Assembly (NCBI GenBank): GCA_035525225.1
Contig: DATLFA010000045.1
Span: 62,001 to 126,000, forward strand
Length of the DNA stretch: 64,000 nt
From: DATLFA01 sp035525225
GTDB taxonomy: Bacteria > Actinomycetota > Acidimicrobiia > Acidimicrobiales > WLNW01
Reading direction: 5' to 3'
Under the pieces are notes generated by a model that did no database searches, was not told the origin of the DNA, and was given only the letters and a program-made list of their open reading frames with translations. Shown here piece by piece: positions 31,885 to 40,842 of this stretch (the first letter of the stretch is position 1; the number at the start of each line of letters is the position of its first letter). The position numbers and the translations under genes are program-made.

Positions 31885-33551
31885 GACACGAGAACCCCCG
31901 GGCTGGCTCCGTCGACATCGACGCCGTCGCGACGGGTCGGGACACCGCCCACCCAGATGTGCTCGATGCCTTTGCTCCGCGACACCAGCCGATCGCCATT
32001 GGCGGGGAAGTCGTACAACCGCTCGAAGGGTGTTTCGCTGATCGTGTCCGGATCGAACGCGACCATGTCGGCGACCTTGCCCGGCGCGATGGCCCCACGG
32101 TCGGCCAGGCCCCAGAGTGCGGCGGGTTGCCCGCTCATGCGCCAGATCGCTTCTTCGAGCGTGAGCGCGCCCTCTTCGCGGACCCAGTAACGCAAGGTGT
32201 AGCTCGGATAACACGAGTCGCAGAGCATGTCGACGTGCGCGGCAGCGTCGTGCGCGCCGAGCACGGTGCGATGGTCTTTGACGAGATCGGTCATCTCGGC
32301 CTTGGTCGAGCGCGGAACGTTGCGAAAGCGCGTCACGAGATTGTCTTTCAGCGCGAGATCGAGCATGACGTCGAGCGGATGCTCGCCCCGCTCTTCGGCC
32401 AGCGTGGCCAGCGGAATGCCCCGAAGGGAGCCGTGCACGTGGGTCTCTTCGACCGACGTGCGCAGGAAGTAGCCGTCGATGTCACCGTCGAGGAAGTCGG
32501 TCTGACCGGCGATCGCCACGGTCTGCTCGCGCGCCCGAGCGCGCCAGTCGGGGTCGGCATACGCGGCAGCCATCGCGTCGTGCCCACGGCCGAGCACCTC
32601 TGCGAACGCGGGCACCCGGCTCCACTGATACGGGTTGGCCAAGCTCATCTGCGTGGTGATGTATCGGGTGCTCGTCTGCGGCCACAGCTGGCCGCCGGCC
32701 GCCATGCCTCGTTCGAGCATCGCCATCGCGGAGCCCGGTCCGCCGAAGAGGCCGGGGATCACCGAACCCCAGGTGATACGCACGCCGTATTCGGCCGACA
32801 GGCGGGCGACCTCTTCGATCTCGAGCAACGGGCCGTAGGTGATCTCGATGATGCCGTCGCGGCGATTCTCGGCCAGCGTCTTGACGAGCGCCTCGATCTC
32901 GCGCTTGTCGGCGAACCGGCTCGGTACGGGGCGGCCCTGCGGTCCTTGATGCGAAGGGGCCTGCGATGTCGAGATACCGATCGCGCCGGCTCGCAGGGCG
33001 TCGGCTACGAGGCGACAGATCTCGGCGAGCTCGTCGTCGGTCGCGGCGCGCGAGAACGCGGCGTCGGCACCCATGACATAAAGACGGACCATCGAGTGCG
33101 GGACGAATGCCGCGACGTTGATGCGCTTGGGCAACGTGCGCAGCGCGTCGAGATACTCAGGGAAGGTCTCGAAGCGCCAGTCGATACCTGATTGCAGCGT
33201 CGGCACCTGCATGCCTTCGACGAGCTCGAGCGTCTCCATGATGAGTTGGCGATCTTCGGGCCGCGCCGGCGCGATGCCGAAGCCGCAGTTGCCCTGCACG
33301 ACCGTGGTGACGCCGTGCCACGATGAGGGCGTCAGGTCGCGATCCCAGAAGACCTGGGCGTCGAAGTGCGTATGGATGTCGACGAAGCCCGGTGACAGCA
33401 CCAGACCCGACAGGTCGACCTCATCCGCGCCTTCACGCGGAGCGATCTTGCCGACCGCCGTGATACGTCCATCGACCACTTCGACATCGGCCTGCCGGCG
33501 AGGCCCGCCGGTGCCGTCGACAACTGTGGCGCCACGCAAGATCGAGTGCAT
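31881..33551 (-). CDS. N-acyl-D-amino-acid deacylase (D-aminoacylase) family amidohydrolase
   Basis: The 556-residue amidohydrolase_3 protein begins ILRGATVVDGTGGPRRQADV. The metal pair is in FVDIHTHFDAQVFWD near residue 62, followed by the Cys-containing VVQGNCGFGIAPAR near 90 and the late metal region GAHDAAAHVDML near 440. Its closing domain carries GKVADMVAFDPDTI. D-aminoacylases remove acyl groups from D-amino acids with Zn; many relatives in catabolic clusters act on other amides. GGGGG lies upstream of the ATG. Two further copies lie at 42.9 and 59.5 kb. Confidence 0.85.
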   Translation of the reverse strand: MHSILRGATVVDGTGGPRRQADVEVVDGRITAVGKIAPREGADEVDLSGLVLSPGFVDIHTHFDAQVFWDRDLTPSSWHGVTTVVQGNCGFGIAPARPEDRQLIMETLELVEGMQVPTLQSGIDWRFETFPEYLDALRTLPKRINVAAFVPHSMVRLYVMGADAAFSRAATDDELAEICRLVADALRAGAIGISTSQAPSHQGPQGRPVPSRFADKREIEALVKTLAENRRDGIIEITYGPLLEIEEVARLSAEYGVRITWGSVIPGLFGGPGSAMAMLERGMAAGGQLWPQTSTRYITTQMSLANPYQWSRVPAFAEVLGRGHDAMAAAYADPDWRARAREQTVAIAGQTDFLDGDIDGYFLRTSVEETHVHGSLRGIPLATLAEERGEHPLDVMLDLALKDNLVTRFRNVPRSTKAEMTDLVKDHRTVLGAHDAAAHVDMLCDSCYPSYTLRYWVREEGALTLEEAIWRMSGQPAALWGLADRGAIAPGKVADMVAFDPDTISETPFERLYDFPANGDRLVSRSKGIEHIWVGGVPTRRDGVDVDGASPGVLVS

Positions 33552-33614
33552 AGTTCTACCCCCTGAACCCCCGTAACCGAGGGTCCACTCAACCTACCGC
33601 GCCCCGCGGCGGAC

Positions 33615-34592
33615 TCAGCCGTCGGCGTCCTGTGACGATTGCATCGCGTGCGCGCTGCGGGCATTGACCGGACCGGCCTCGACCCCGCTCGGATAGCGAG
33701 ACTCGAACATGGCGCGCATCCCGTCGCGCCAGTTGACGCGGCACGGGCCGGTGATCGCCCGGCGCTTGCTGACGTCGAGCACGACGCCCCGTTGCGTGCC
33801 CGGCACCGGCTTCGTCGAGACTTGCGGCACCTTGCCGGTGAGCTCACCGAAGAAGGCGCACCATTGCTGGGCGGAGACCGCCTCGTCACCGCCCCAGTTC
33901 ACGATGGTGGCCGGTACCGACGCCACGTCGAGCAGGGCCTCGGTCTGCTCGCAGATGTCGACCTCGTGGATCGGGCTGTAGGGATTCGGGTCCCACCGCA
34001 GGCTGATCGGTTTGTCCGCGGCAACCGCGTCGAGATGAAAGGCGGGCATCCCTCCGTTCGTGCCGTACGCGACGTTCATGCGGACGATCACGGTCGGTAG
34101 ATCGAGCGTCCGGCACACCGTCCGCACGACACCTTCTTCCGCGATCTTCGAGATCGAGTAGGTCGGCACCGACGGCAACTGCGCGTCGCCCAGAGGATCG
34201 GTCTCGAGGTACGCGTGGTTCGGATCATCGTGCGGCTTGTAGATCGACCCGGTGGTCATCACCATGGCAGCGCGAGCCTTGCGGCAATGATCGAGCACCA
34301 TGCCCGATCCCTCGGCGTTGACGCGCAAGGCCGCGTCGTAGTCGGGCGCGGTGCCCAAGAACGCGGCAAGGTGTAGCACGTAGGTGAAGTCGTCGGGCAG
34401 GTCGCCGAAGTCGCCGGTGGCGAGATCGACGACGCGCGTGGTGACCCCCGCTTGCTCGACGCGCTCGCGCGAGCCGGCTTCGCTGAAGCGCGCGATGCCC
34501 CACACGTCGTTGTCACGGGCGAGGTACTGGGCGAGGGGATACGCAATCTGGCCGGCCGGCCCGGTGATGAGGATCTTCTGGTCGCGCAACAT
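33615..34592 (-). CDS. NAD-dependent epimerase/dehydratase (extended SDR)
   Basis: The 325-residue protein has the Rossmann start KILITGPAGQIAYPLAQYLA (a G-x-x-G-x-x-A variant), VLHLAAFLG, the catalytic YSISKIAEE (Y-x-x-x-K) near residue 155 and a C-terminal substrate domain. It is a member of the extended SDR / epimerase family that modifies nucleotide sugars or reduces ketones. ATG 34592 has TACTCT six bases upstream. It is divergent from the glyoxalase-like gene, with which it shares a 22-base promoter gap. Confidence 0.83.
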   Translation of the reverse strand: MLRDQKILITGPAGQIAYPLAQYLARDNDVWGIARFSEAGSRERVEQAGVTTRVVDLATGDFGDLPDDFTYVLHLAAFLGTAPDYDAALRVNAEGSGMVLDHCRKARAAMVMTTGSIYKPHDDPNHAYLETDPLGDAQLPSVPTYSISKIAEEGVVRTVCRTLDLPTVIVRMNVAYGTNGGMPAFHLDAVAADKPISLRWDPNPYSPIHEVDICEQTEALLDVASVPATIVNWGGDEAVSAQQWCAFFGELTGKVPQVSTKPVPGTQRGVVLDVSKRRAITGPCRVNWRDGMRAMFESRYPSGVEAGPVNARSAHAMQSSQDADG

Positions 34593-34614
34593 GCGGCAAG
34601 AGTAACCTGCGGCC
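34593..34614. promoter_or_regulatory. 22-base bidirectional leaderless promoter, opposed -10 boxes sharing TA
   Basis: The gap between ATG 34592 (minus) and ATG 34615 (plus) is 22 bases. TACTCT (complement of 34599-34604) and TAACCT (34603-34608) are each six bases from their start codon and share the TA at 34603-34604. This is the same geometry as at 6297-6318. Confidence 0.6.
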
Positions 34615-35106
34615 ATGGCGGTCGGAATTCCCGGAGTGCACTATCACGTCGGCATTGCGACGCGCGATCTCGACGAAGCGATGGCCTCGGTGGGCCAGTT
34701 GTTCGGCCTCGAATGGGCTGAAGAGCAGCCCCACCTCGAGACGCCCAAGATGCGCAACGCCGACGGCGAAGTCGACTGGGTACTCAACCGTGTGGTGCAC
34801 TCGATGGGCGGGCCCATGCGGCTCGAGCTGCTCGAAGGCGGGCCGGGCAGCGTGTGGGCCACCGACGAGCTGGCGGTGCTCCATCACGTCGCCTACTGGG
34901 TCGATGACGTCGCGGCGACGGTGGCCTCGCTGGAGGCCGACGGATGGTCCCTCGACGTCACGATCGCGACCGCCGACGGCCGGCCCAGCATGTTCGCGTA
35001 CCTGACCAAACCGGGTAATGCACGGGTCGAAGTGACCGAAGCCACCCGCCGGGACGAGACGCTCGAGCGCCTCGGCTGGTCGCAATGGAGCAGCTACTTA
35101 CGCTGA
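34615..35106 (+). CDS. VOC family (glyoxalase/bleomycin-resistance-like) protein
   Basis: The 163-residue protein has the vicinal-oxygen-chelate layout: YHVGIATRDLDEAMASVGQLF at the start with the metal-side His, MRLELLEGGPGS in the middle, and LHHVAYWVDDVAATVASLEA with the second His, then a C-terminal RVEVTEATRR. Methylmalonyl-CoA epimerase-like and Glyoxalase_4 proteins show this pattern. The substrate is unknown. Its 3' end overlaps the convergent flavin-protein gene by 13 bases. Confidence 0.82.
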   Translation: MAVGIPGVHYHVGIATRDLDEAMASVGQLFGLEWAEEQPHLETPKMRNADGEVDWVLNRVVHSMGGPMRLELLEGGPGSVWATDELAVLHHVAYWVDDVAATVASLEADGWSLDVTIATADGRPSMFAYLTKPGNARVEVTEATRRDETLERLGWSQWSSYLR

Positions 35107-35750
35107 ACTTCTCGCTCGTCCGCCAACTCTTGGGCGTAGTTCTCCTCCATCGCGCTCCGTAGTTGGCCCGCGCTGATCGTGCCGCCAAGGCTCTCCGCGT
35201 AGGCCTCGCACACATCCGGGACACCGCTCGCGATGGGATCGATCCATGACGCATGATCCCAGACGCCTCCGCGCCGAAATGCCTTTGCGCAATGGCCGAA
35301 GATCTCGTCGATGGCGATGCCGATCGCGACCTTCGGTGTGCGCAGCTGGCCCTGCCACAACGAGAGGATCGACGGGTCGATGCTCAGCGTCGCCTGCCCA
35401 TTGACACGCAGCGTTTCGTCGAGGCCGGGGATCAACACGAGCAACCCCACCGACGCACGTTCGGCAATGTTGCCGAGTGAGTCGAGCAGGTTGTTGCCGC
35501 TCAGGTCGGGGATCACGAGATGGCGATCGTCGAGCACCTTGACGAACCCCGGTGGCCCGCCGCGCGGTGAGACGTCGGCGCGGCCGTCGGCGTCGGTGGT
35601 GGCCAACAGGCAGAACGTCGCATTGGCGAAGAAGGCCCTGCTGCGCTCGTTGATGCGGGGATGCTTCTTGTTGCGCACCAAGTTCGATGGCTCGCGGTAC
35701 AGGGACCGCAAGTGCTCGGGCGAAGTGACGCAGTTCCCGAAGATGTTCAC
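35094..35750 (-). CDS. Pyridoxamine 5'-phosphate oxidase family FMN-binding protein
   Basis: The 218-residue protein has the split-barrel PPOX fold, with FFANATFCLLATTDADGRAD near residue 42, SPRGGPPGFVKVLDDRHLVI, and a GNNLLDSLGNIAER segment that contacts FMN in relatives. It is closest to the DR2398-type subfamily, whose reaction is not known. The GTG start overlaps the enoyl-CoA hydratase stop (GTGA), so it is the third gene of the amidohydrolase, hydratase, oxidase run. Confidence 0.83.
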   Translation of the reverse strand: MNIFGNCVTSPEHLRSLYREPSNLVRNKKHPRINERSRAFFANATFCLLATTDADGRADVSPRGGPPGFVKVLDDRHLVIPDLSGNNLLDSLGNIAERASVGLLVLIPGLDETLRVNGQATLSIDPSILSLWQGQLRTPKVAIGIAIDEIFGHCAKAFRRGGVWDHASWIDPIASGVPDVCEAYAESLGGTISAGQLRSAMEENYAQELADEREVQRK

Positions 35751-36583
35751 GATTGCTCCTCGGTGTCGGATCGGTCGAATAGGGCGAAAGGGGGCATGTT
35801 ACGGCTGACCCGCATGGGGAACTGGGCGTCGCGCTTCTCCAGGAACGCGCTGATGCCCTCGGCCGCGTCGGGCTGGCGTCCGAGCCAGTTGCTCGCCTGC
35901 GATTCGGTCGCGTAGGCGGCGGCCGGATCGGGCTCGCTCTGCATGTGCCACAGCAATGTGCGCGTGATCGCAATCGACACCGCGGACGAGTGTTGTGTCA
36001 TCGACCGCGCCAGTTCTTGCGCGCGCGGCAACAACTCGTCGGCAGGGTGAACCGAGTGCACCAATCCGGCACGCAGCGCCTCGTCGGCATCGAAGATCCG
36101 CCCGCTGTAGCACCACTCCGCGGCGACGCTCATACCGACCAACCGCGGGAGGAACCATCCCGAGACGCCGTCCGGTATCAATCCGCGGCGGGCGAATACG
36201 TATCCGATACGGGCGCTCTCGGAGGCGAGGCGCACATCCATGGGCAAGATCATCGACGCGCCGACGCCGACCGCGGGGCCGTTGATGGCCCCGATGATCG
36301 GCTTGCGGGAGTGGTAGATGCGCAGGGTCACCACGCCACCGCGGCCTTGCTCGTCGGGTTCGAAGGCCGACCCGGGTGTGCCCAAGTCGACGCCCGCGCA
36401 AAAACCGCGCCCGGCGCCGGTGAAGACCACCGCTCGAACCTCGTCATCATCGTCGACTCGGTCGAGCGCCGCGCAGATTTCGCGTTGCATGACGAGTGTG
36501 AACGCGTTGAGGCGCGCCGGTCGATCGAGCGTGATGGTGGCGATGCCGTCGTCGACGGCGTAGGAGATGTGCTCGTACGGCAA
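35747..36583 (-). CDS. Enoyl-CoA hydratase/isomerase (crotonase) family
   Basis: The 278-residue protein has the crotonase features: ITLDRPARLNAF near residue 17, the oxyanion-hole FTGAGRGFCAGVDLG near 55-70, INGPAVGVGASMILPMDVRLA near 105, and RRGLIPDGVSGWFLPRLVG near 140. One of the two usual active-site Glu positions is Asp in this last part. It hydrates or isomerises acyl-CoA in beta-oxidation-like routes. The start is TTG, three bases after the amidohydrolase stop. It lies in an operon with amidohydrolase and FMN protein. Confidence 0.87.
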   Translation of the reverse strand: MPYEHISYAVDDGIATITLDRPARLNAFTLVMQREICAALDRVDDDDEVRAVVFTGAGRGFCAGVDLGTPGSAFEPDEQGRGGVVTLRIYHSRKPIIGAINGPAVGVGASMILPMDVRLASESARIGYVFARRGLIPDGVSGWFLPRLVGMSVAAEWCYSGRIFDADEALRAGLVHSVHPADELLPRAQELARSMTQHSSAVSIAITRTLLWHMQSEPDPAAAYATESQASNWLGRQPDAAEGISAFLEKRDAQFPMRVSRNMPPFALFDRSDTEEQS

Positions 36584-36586
36584 GGC

Positions 36587-37813
36587 CTAGACCTCGATGC
36601 CCCATCGGTCGAGGCCGAACGCGGTGATCGCATTGCCGCGGAGCAACTTGTAGATCTCGCCGTCGTCGAGGCCGGCGGCTGTACAGATCTCGTTCGCGAT
36701 CTTCTCGGTGTCGGGCCACGTCGTGTCGGCGTGGGGGAAGTCGACTTCGAACGTGAGCTGATCCATGCCGATGCGATCGCGCAACGTGAGACCCGTCTCG
36801 TCGTCGAAGATGCAGAAGTACACGCGCCCGGGGATCGACGCGGACGGTGGCTCGGCGAGATCAAGGCCGAACACACCCGATCGACCGCGCTGCTTCCAGA
36901 GCTTGTCGGCGCGCTCGAGCACGTAGGGCGCCCAGCCGGCCTGACCCTCGCTGTACGCCAGCGTCAAATTCGGAAACCGCTGCAAGACACCAGAGAAGAG
37001 GAAGTCGCACAGTGAGCCCATCGAGTTGGCGAACGTGAGCGTCGACGAAATGATGAACGGCGCGTCGGGCGATGTGAGGTACATCTGTGACGACGAACCG
37101 ATGTGCATGTTGATCACGGTGCCGGTCTCGTCGCACGCCGCGAAGAATGGATCCCAGTGACGATCGGGGTCATGAACGGAAGGCAGGTTGAGCTTCGACG
37201 GGTTCTCCGAGAACGACACGGCGAAGCTGCCCTTGGCGGCGCACCGCCGGATTTCGTCGGCCGCAAGGTGGGGATCCCACAAGGGGATCATCGTGAGCGG
37301 GATCAGCCGCCCGTAGGCGTCACCGGCACACCATTCGTCGATCATCCAGTCGTTGTAGGCCTGCACGCACAGCAGCGATACCTCTCGTGAGCCCCGTTCG
37401 AGAAAACCCTGTCCGCAGAACCGGGGCAGCGTGTTGGGGAAGCACAGCGACGCTTGGACGTGGTTGTCGTCCATCGAGACGAGTCGCTCACGTTGCTTCC
37501 ACGTGGCCGGGTGCAACTCGTCGTAGGTGATGGGGGTCCATTCGATGTCGTCGAGGCCGACACATGCTGCGGTCTTGGGAAACGGGAAGCTCACATCTGC
37601 GTAGCACCAGAAATCGCACCATTGGCCGTCGGCGGCGCCGCGCTCGAAACGGCTGCCGCCCTGCGGCTTGAACTCGATGAGAGCGCGATCGCGCTCGACC
37701 CGCGGCGCCTCGTCGCGGTACTTCGCCGGGAATCGTGACGTCCACAGGTCGGGTGGTTCGACGACGTGATCGTCGACCGAGATGATGCGCGGAAGGTCAC
37801 GGGTGGGCGTCAC
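36587..37813 (-). CDS. Amidohydrolase family 2 protein
   Basis: The 408-residue protein starts with IISVDDHVVEPPDLWTSRFP, a V-D-D-H version of the metal pair. It has INMHIGSSSQMYL in mid-barrel, SGVLQRFPNLTLAYSEGQAGW near 290 and FEVDFPHADTTWPDTEKI near 365. A long insert of about 60 residues after the first strand contains CDFWCYAD. The GTG start has TAGGCT six bases upstream (leaderless). It is the first gene of a run with the hydratase and FMN protein and is divergent from the 37.9 kb cyclase gene. Confidence 0.87.
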   Translation of the reverse strand: MTPTRDLPRIISVDDHVVEPPDLWTSRFPAKYRDEAPRVERDRALIEFKPQGGSRFERGAADGQWCDFWCYADVSFPFPKTAACVGLDDIEWTPITYDELHPATWKQRERLVSMDDNHVQASLCFPNTLPRFCGQGFLERGSREVSLLCVQAYNDWMIDEWCAGDAYGRLIPLTMIPLWDPHLAADEIRRCAAKGSFAVSFSENPSKLNLPSVHDPDRHWDPFFAACDETGTVINMHIGSSSQMYLTSPDAPFIISSTLTFANSMGSLCDFLFSGVLQRFPNLTLAYSEGQAGWAPYVLERADKLWKQRGRSGVFGLDLAEPPSASIPGRVYFCIFDDETGLTLRDRIGMDQLTFEVDFPHADTTWPDTEKIANEICTAAGLDDGEIYKLLRGNAITAFGLDRWGIEV

Positions 37814-37865
37814 ACCCTGAGCCTAGCGACGGGCACCATGGGGGGCGGGAAGTATGGTTGGCCCG

Positions 37866-38888
37866 ATGGGGAGCGCATGGGATGATCCGATCGACGACTC
37901 GATGTATGACGCCGACGAAGTCGAGGGCGGCGCGTGGGCGCCCGGTCCTTACGGTCCCGACGATCGCAACGGCACCTACAACGAGATCACGCCACTGAAG
38001 TCGGCAGCCGCGTTGGCAACGCTCGATCTGACGAAGCCGATCCGCACCTTCAACCTGAGCGAGACCCTGTTCAACGGCTTTCCTGCCTTCGGCACGCGGA
38101 GCTACGAGCAGAGGCTGGCCGTCAGCGGCTACCTGCCGCCCGCGCCGTTCAACGGTGAGATCCTCCGTGACCGCCCATGGGGCGTCAATCGGATGACCCA
38201 TCACGAAGAACGGGTACAGACCACCTACAACATCGGATCCAAGATCAACGGGCTGCACCACAGCGGCGTGGGGCAGATGTTCTACAACGGCCGCCGTGGG
38301 TCCGATTTCGTCAGGGACCACGGTACGGCCGAGTTCGACACTCCGACATGGGGCCCACCCATCGTGACGCGGGGCCTGCTCATCGACGTCCTGGCGTACA
38401 AGGTCGCCGAAGGGGCCGACGTGAGCGAGACGCCCGATGGCGAGGCGGTGCTGCGCGACAACTATCGCATCACCGTCGAAGACCTCGAAACCGCGATCGC
38501 GCGACAGCGGCTTCCATCGTTCGAGCCCGGCGACGTGTTGTTGGTGCGCACCGGTTGGAACCGGCTGATCCGCAGCGACCCGAAGCGCTACACGACGTAC
38601 AGCCCGGGGCCATTCATGCGCGAGGTCAGATGGCTGGCAAGCCACAGACCGGCGATAGTAGGCGTCGACAGTTGGGTCTTCGGCTGCATCGATCCGGCGG
38701 TGATGGGCCGCACCATCACACCGACGCTGCCACTGGTGCTGATGCGCTACGGCGTGCGCGCGGGCGAAGGATTGCGCCTCGAGGACATCGGCGAAGCGAA
38801 CGTCGATCGCTTCGTGTTCTGTCACGCGCCGTTGCTCGCCGAGGGTGCGACGTCGTCGAGTTCACCCGCCATGGCGATCGCGAACTGA
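37866..38888 (+). CDS. Cyclase family protein (PF04199-like)
   Basis: The 340-residue protein resembles the cyclase at 8.7 kb in its layout, with GAWAPGPYGPDDRNGTYNEI near residue 28 (matching the GxWGxDD-x-x-G-x-x-N-x-x-T start), SKINGLHHSGVG in the metal region, and PGDVLLVRTGWNRLI. Relatives hydrolyse cyclic or formyl amides. ATG 37866 was chosen because TATGGT lies seven bases upstream; ATG 37854 overlaps that box. It opens a six-gene plus-strand operon with BVMO, P450, SDR, D-aminoacylase and SDR. Confidence 0.8.
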   Translation: MGSAWDDPIDDSMYDADEVEGGAWAPGPYGPDDRNGTYNEITPLKSAAALATLDLTKPIRTFNLSETLFNGFPAFGTRSYEQRLAVSGYLPPAPFNGEILRDRPWGVNRMTHHEERVQTTYNIGSKINGLHHSGVGQMFYNGRRGSDFVRDHGTAEFDTPTWGPPIVTRGLLIDVLAYKVAEGADVSETPDGEAVLRDNYRITVEDLETAIARQRLPSFEPGDVLLVRTGWNRLIRSDPKRYTTYSPGPFMREVRWLASHRPAIVGVDSWVFGCIDPAVMGRTITPTLPLVLMRYGVRAGEGLRLEDIGEANVDRFVFCHAPLLAEGATSSSSPAMAIAN

Positions 38889-38901
38889 CACAGGAGAGGC
38901 C

Positions 38902-40821
38902 ATGAGCGAGCACCTTCGATTGGACGTCGACGACACCACGTTGCGCGAGGCATTGACCGAAGCCAACCCGCCGGCATTGCTCGCGGCGCTCGTGCATCTC
39001 ACCGGCGATCCCGACCTCCTGCGGGACGACCTGCGCCCGCAGCCCGGCCATCTACGCGAGCCCGAGGCCGGTTTCACTCTCGAGCAACTCGCCGAACTGA
39101 GAGCGCTCGCGTTTTCGGTGCTGTCGTCGTATCGGGGCGACGGCCGCGACCTTCCGCCGTCTCCCGATGAGGACACGATCACCCGCACGATGAACTTCTG
39201 CACGGGCGAGAGCATCCCGCCCGAGTATGTGCCGATGATGCTGGGCGAGATGAAGCTCTCGGCCAGCGACGCGTACGCCGTCGAGTGGCACGAGCGCCCG
39301 TCACCGGAGACACTCGAGAGATTCCACGTGCTGATCATCGGCGCCGGAATGTCGGGTCTCTGCGCGGCGATTCGTCTGGAGGAAGCCGGCATTCCGTACA
39401 CCGTCGTCGAGAAGAACAGTCGCGTGGGCGGCACATGGCTCGAGAACACCTATCCGGGATGTCGGGTCGACGTCCAGAACCACTTCTACTCGTACTCCTT
39501 CGAACCCAATCCCGATTGGCCGGAGTACTACTCGAGACAAGATGACCTGCAGGCGTACTTCGAGCGTTGCGCGGACAAGTATTCGGTGCGCCCCCACATT
39601 CGCTTCGGAACCGAAGTCGTGTCTGCGCAGTACGACTCGGCGACGACGAGTTGGAACGTGCGCCTGCGTCGCGCCGACGGCACCGACTACGACTTCGCAG
39701 CCAACGCCATCATCAGCGGCGTGGGCCAGCTCAACCGGCCCAAGATCCCCGGCCTGCGCGGCCTCGAGTCTTTCGAAGGCCCGACCTTTCATTCGGCGCG
39801 CTGGGAACACCAACACGATCTCACCGGCAAGCGGGTGGCCGTGGTGGGCACCGGCGCCAGCGCCATGCAGTTCGCTCCCGAGTTGGCCGAGTCTGTCGAG
39901 CGCCTGGTGATCTTCCAACGCTCGCCGAATTGGGCCAACTACTCTGCCGAGTACAGCAAGCAAGTGAGCGCCGACAAGAAGTGGCTACTCGAGAACGTGC
40001 CCTACTACTCGAAGTGGTACCGGTTCATCCTCTTCTGGCGTACGTCCGACGGCGCATACCCCGCGTTGCAGATCGACCCCGAGTGGCCACATCCCGAGCG
40101 TTCGCTCAACGCCACCAACGACATGATGCGCCAGATGATCACCGATTACATCCGGTCCGAGATCGGTGATGATCTCGAACTGCTGGCCAAGGTCGTGCCG
40201 ACGTACCCACCATTCGGCAAGCGCATCCTGATCGACAACGGCTGGTTCCGCATGGTCAAGCGGCCCAACGTCGACCTCGTCACCGACGACATCCGCGAAG
40301 TCACGAGCAACGCCATCGTGGTCGAGTCGGGTGCGCGCTACGAGGTCGACGCGATCGTCTTCGCCACGGGCTTCCACTCGCATCGCTTTCTCTGGCCGAT
40401 GGAGATCGTCGGTCGGTCCGGCGTGTCGTTGCGCGAGGTGTGGGGCGAGAACCCGCGTGCCTACCTGGGCGTCACGGTGCCCGACTTCCCCAACCTTTTC
40501 TGCCTCTACGGACCCAATACCAATCTCGGTCACGGCGGCAGCATCATCTTCCACACCGAGTGTCAGGTGCGCTACGTCGTCCGCTGCTTGCGTGAGTTGC
40601 TCGAACGGGGTGACGCCGCGCTCGAAGTGCGCCGTGAAGTGCACGACGAGTACAACGAGCGCGTCGACGCGTTGCATTCGAACATGGTGTGGGCCCATGC
40701 CGGCATGAACAGTTGGTACAAGAACAGCGAAGGGCGGGTCACGACCAATTCGCCGTGGCGACTCGTCGACTACTGGAAAATGACCGAAGAGCCCGATCTG
40801 TCCGACTACATCGTGACGTGA
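38902..40821 (+). CDS. Baeyer-Villiger-type flavin monooxygenase (HAPMO-like, with N-terminal extension)
   Basis: The 639-residue protein has the FAD site GAGMSG at residues 147-152, the Baeyer-Villiger fingerprint F-x-G-x-x-x-H-x-x-x-W at 291-301, and the NADPH site GTGAS at 316-320. An N-terminal extension of about 140 residues precedes the FAD domain, as in 4-hydroxyacetophenone monooxygenase, and the total length agrees. Such enzymes insert oxygen next to a ketone to make an ester or lactone. AGGAGAGG precedes the ATG. The exact ketone is unknown. Confidence 0.88.
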   Translation: MSEHLRLDVDDTTLREALTEANPPALLAALVHLTGDPDLLRDDLRPQPGHLREPEAGFTLEQLAELRALAFSVLSSYRGDGRDLPPSPDEDTITRTMNFCTGESIPPEYVPMMLGEMKLSASDAYAVEWHERPSPETLERFHVLIIGAGMSGLCAAIRLEEAGIPYTVVEKNSRVGGTWLENTYPGCRVDVQNHFYSYSFEPNPDWPEYYSRQDDLQAYFERCADKYSVRPHIRFGTEVVSAQYDSATTSWNVRLRRADGTDYDFAANAIISGVGQLNRPKIPGLRGLESFEGPTFHSARWEHQHDLTGKRVAVVGTGASAMQFAPELAESVERLVIFQRSPNWANYSAEYSKQVSADKKWLLENVPYYSKWYRFILFWRTSDGAYPALQIDPEWPHPERSLNATNDMMRQMITDYIRSEIGDDLELLAKVVPTYPPFGKRILIDNGWFRMVKRPNVDLVTDDIREVTSNAIVVESGARYEVDAIVFATGFHSHRFLWPMEIVGRSGVSLREVWGENPRAYLGVTVPDFPNLFCLYGPNTNLGHGGSIIFHTECQVRYVVRCLRELLERGDAALEVRREVHDEYNERVDALHSNMVWAHAGMNSWYKNSEGRVTTNSPWRLVDYWKMTEEPDLSDYIVT

Positions 40822-40842
40822 TCCGGAACCAACAGGAGAATC

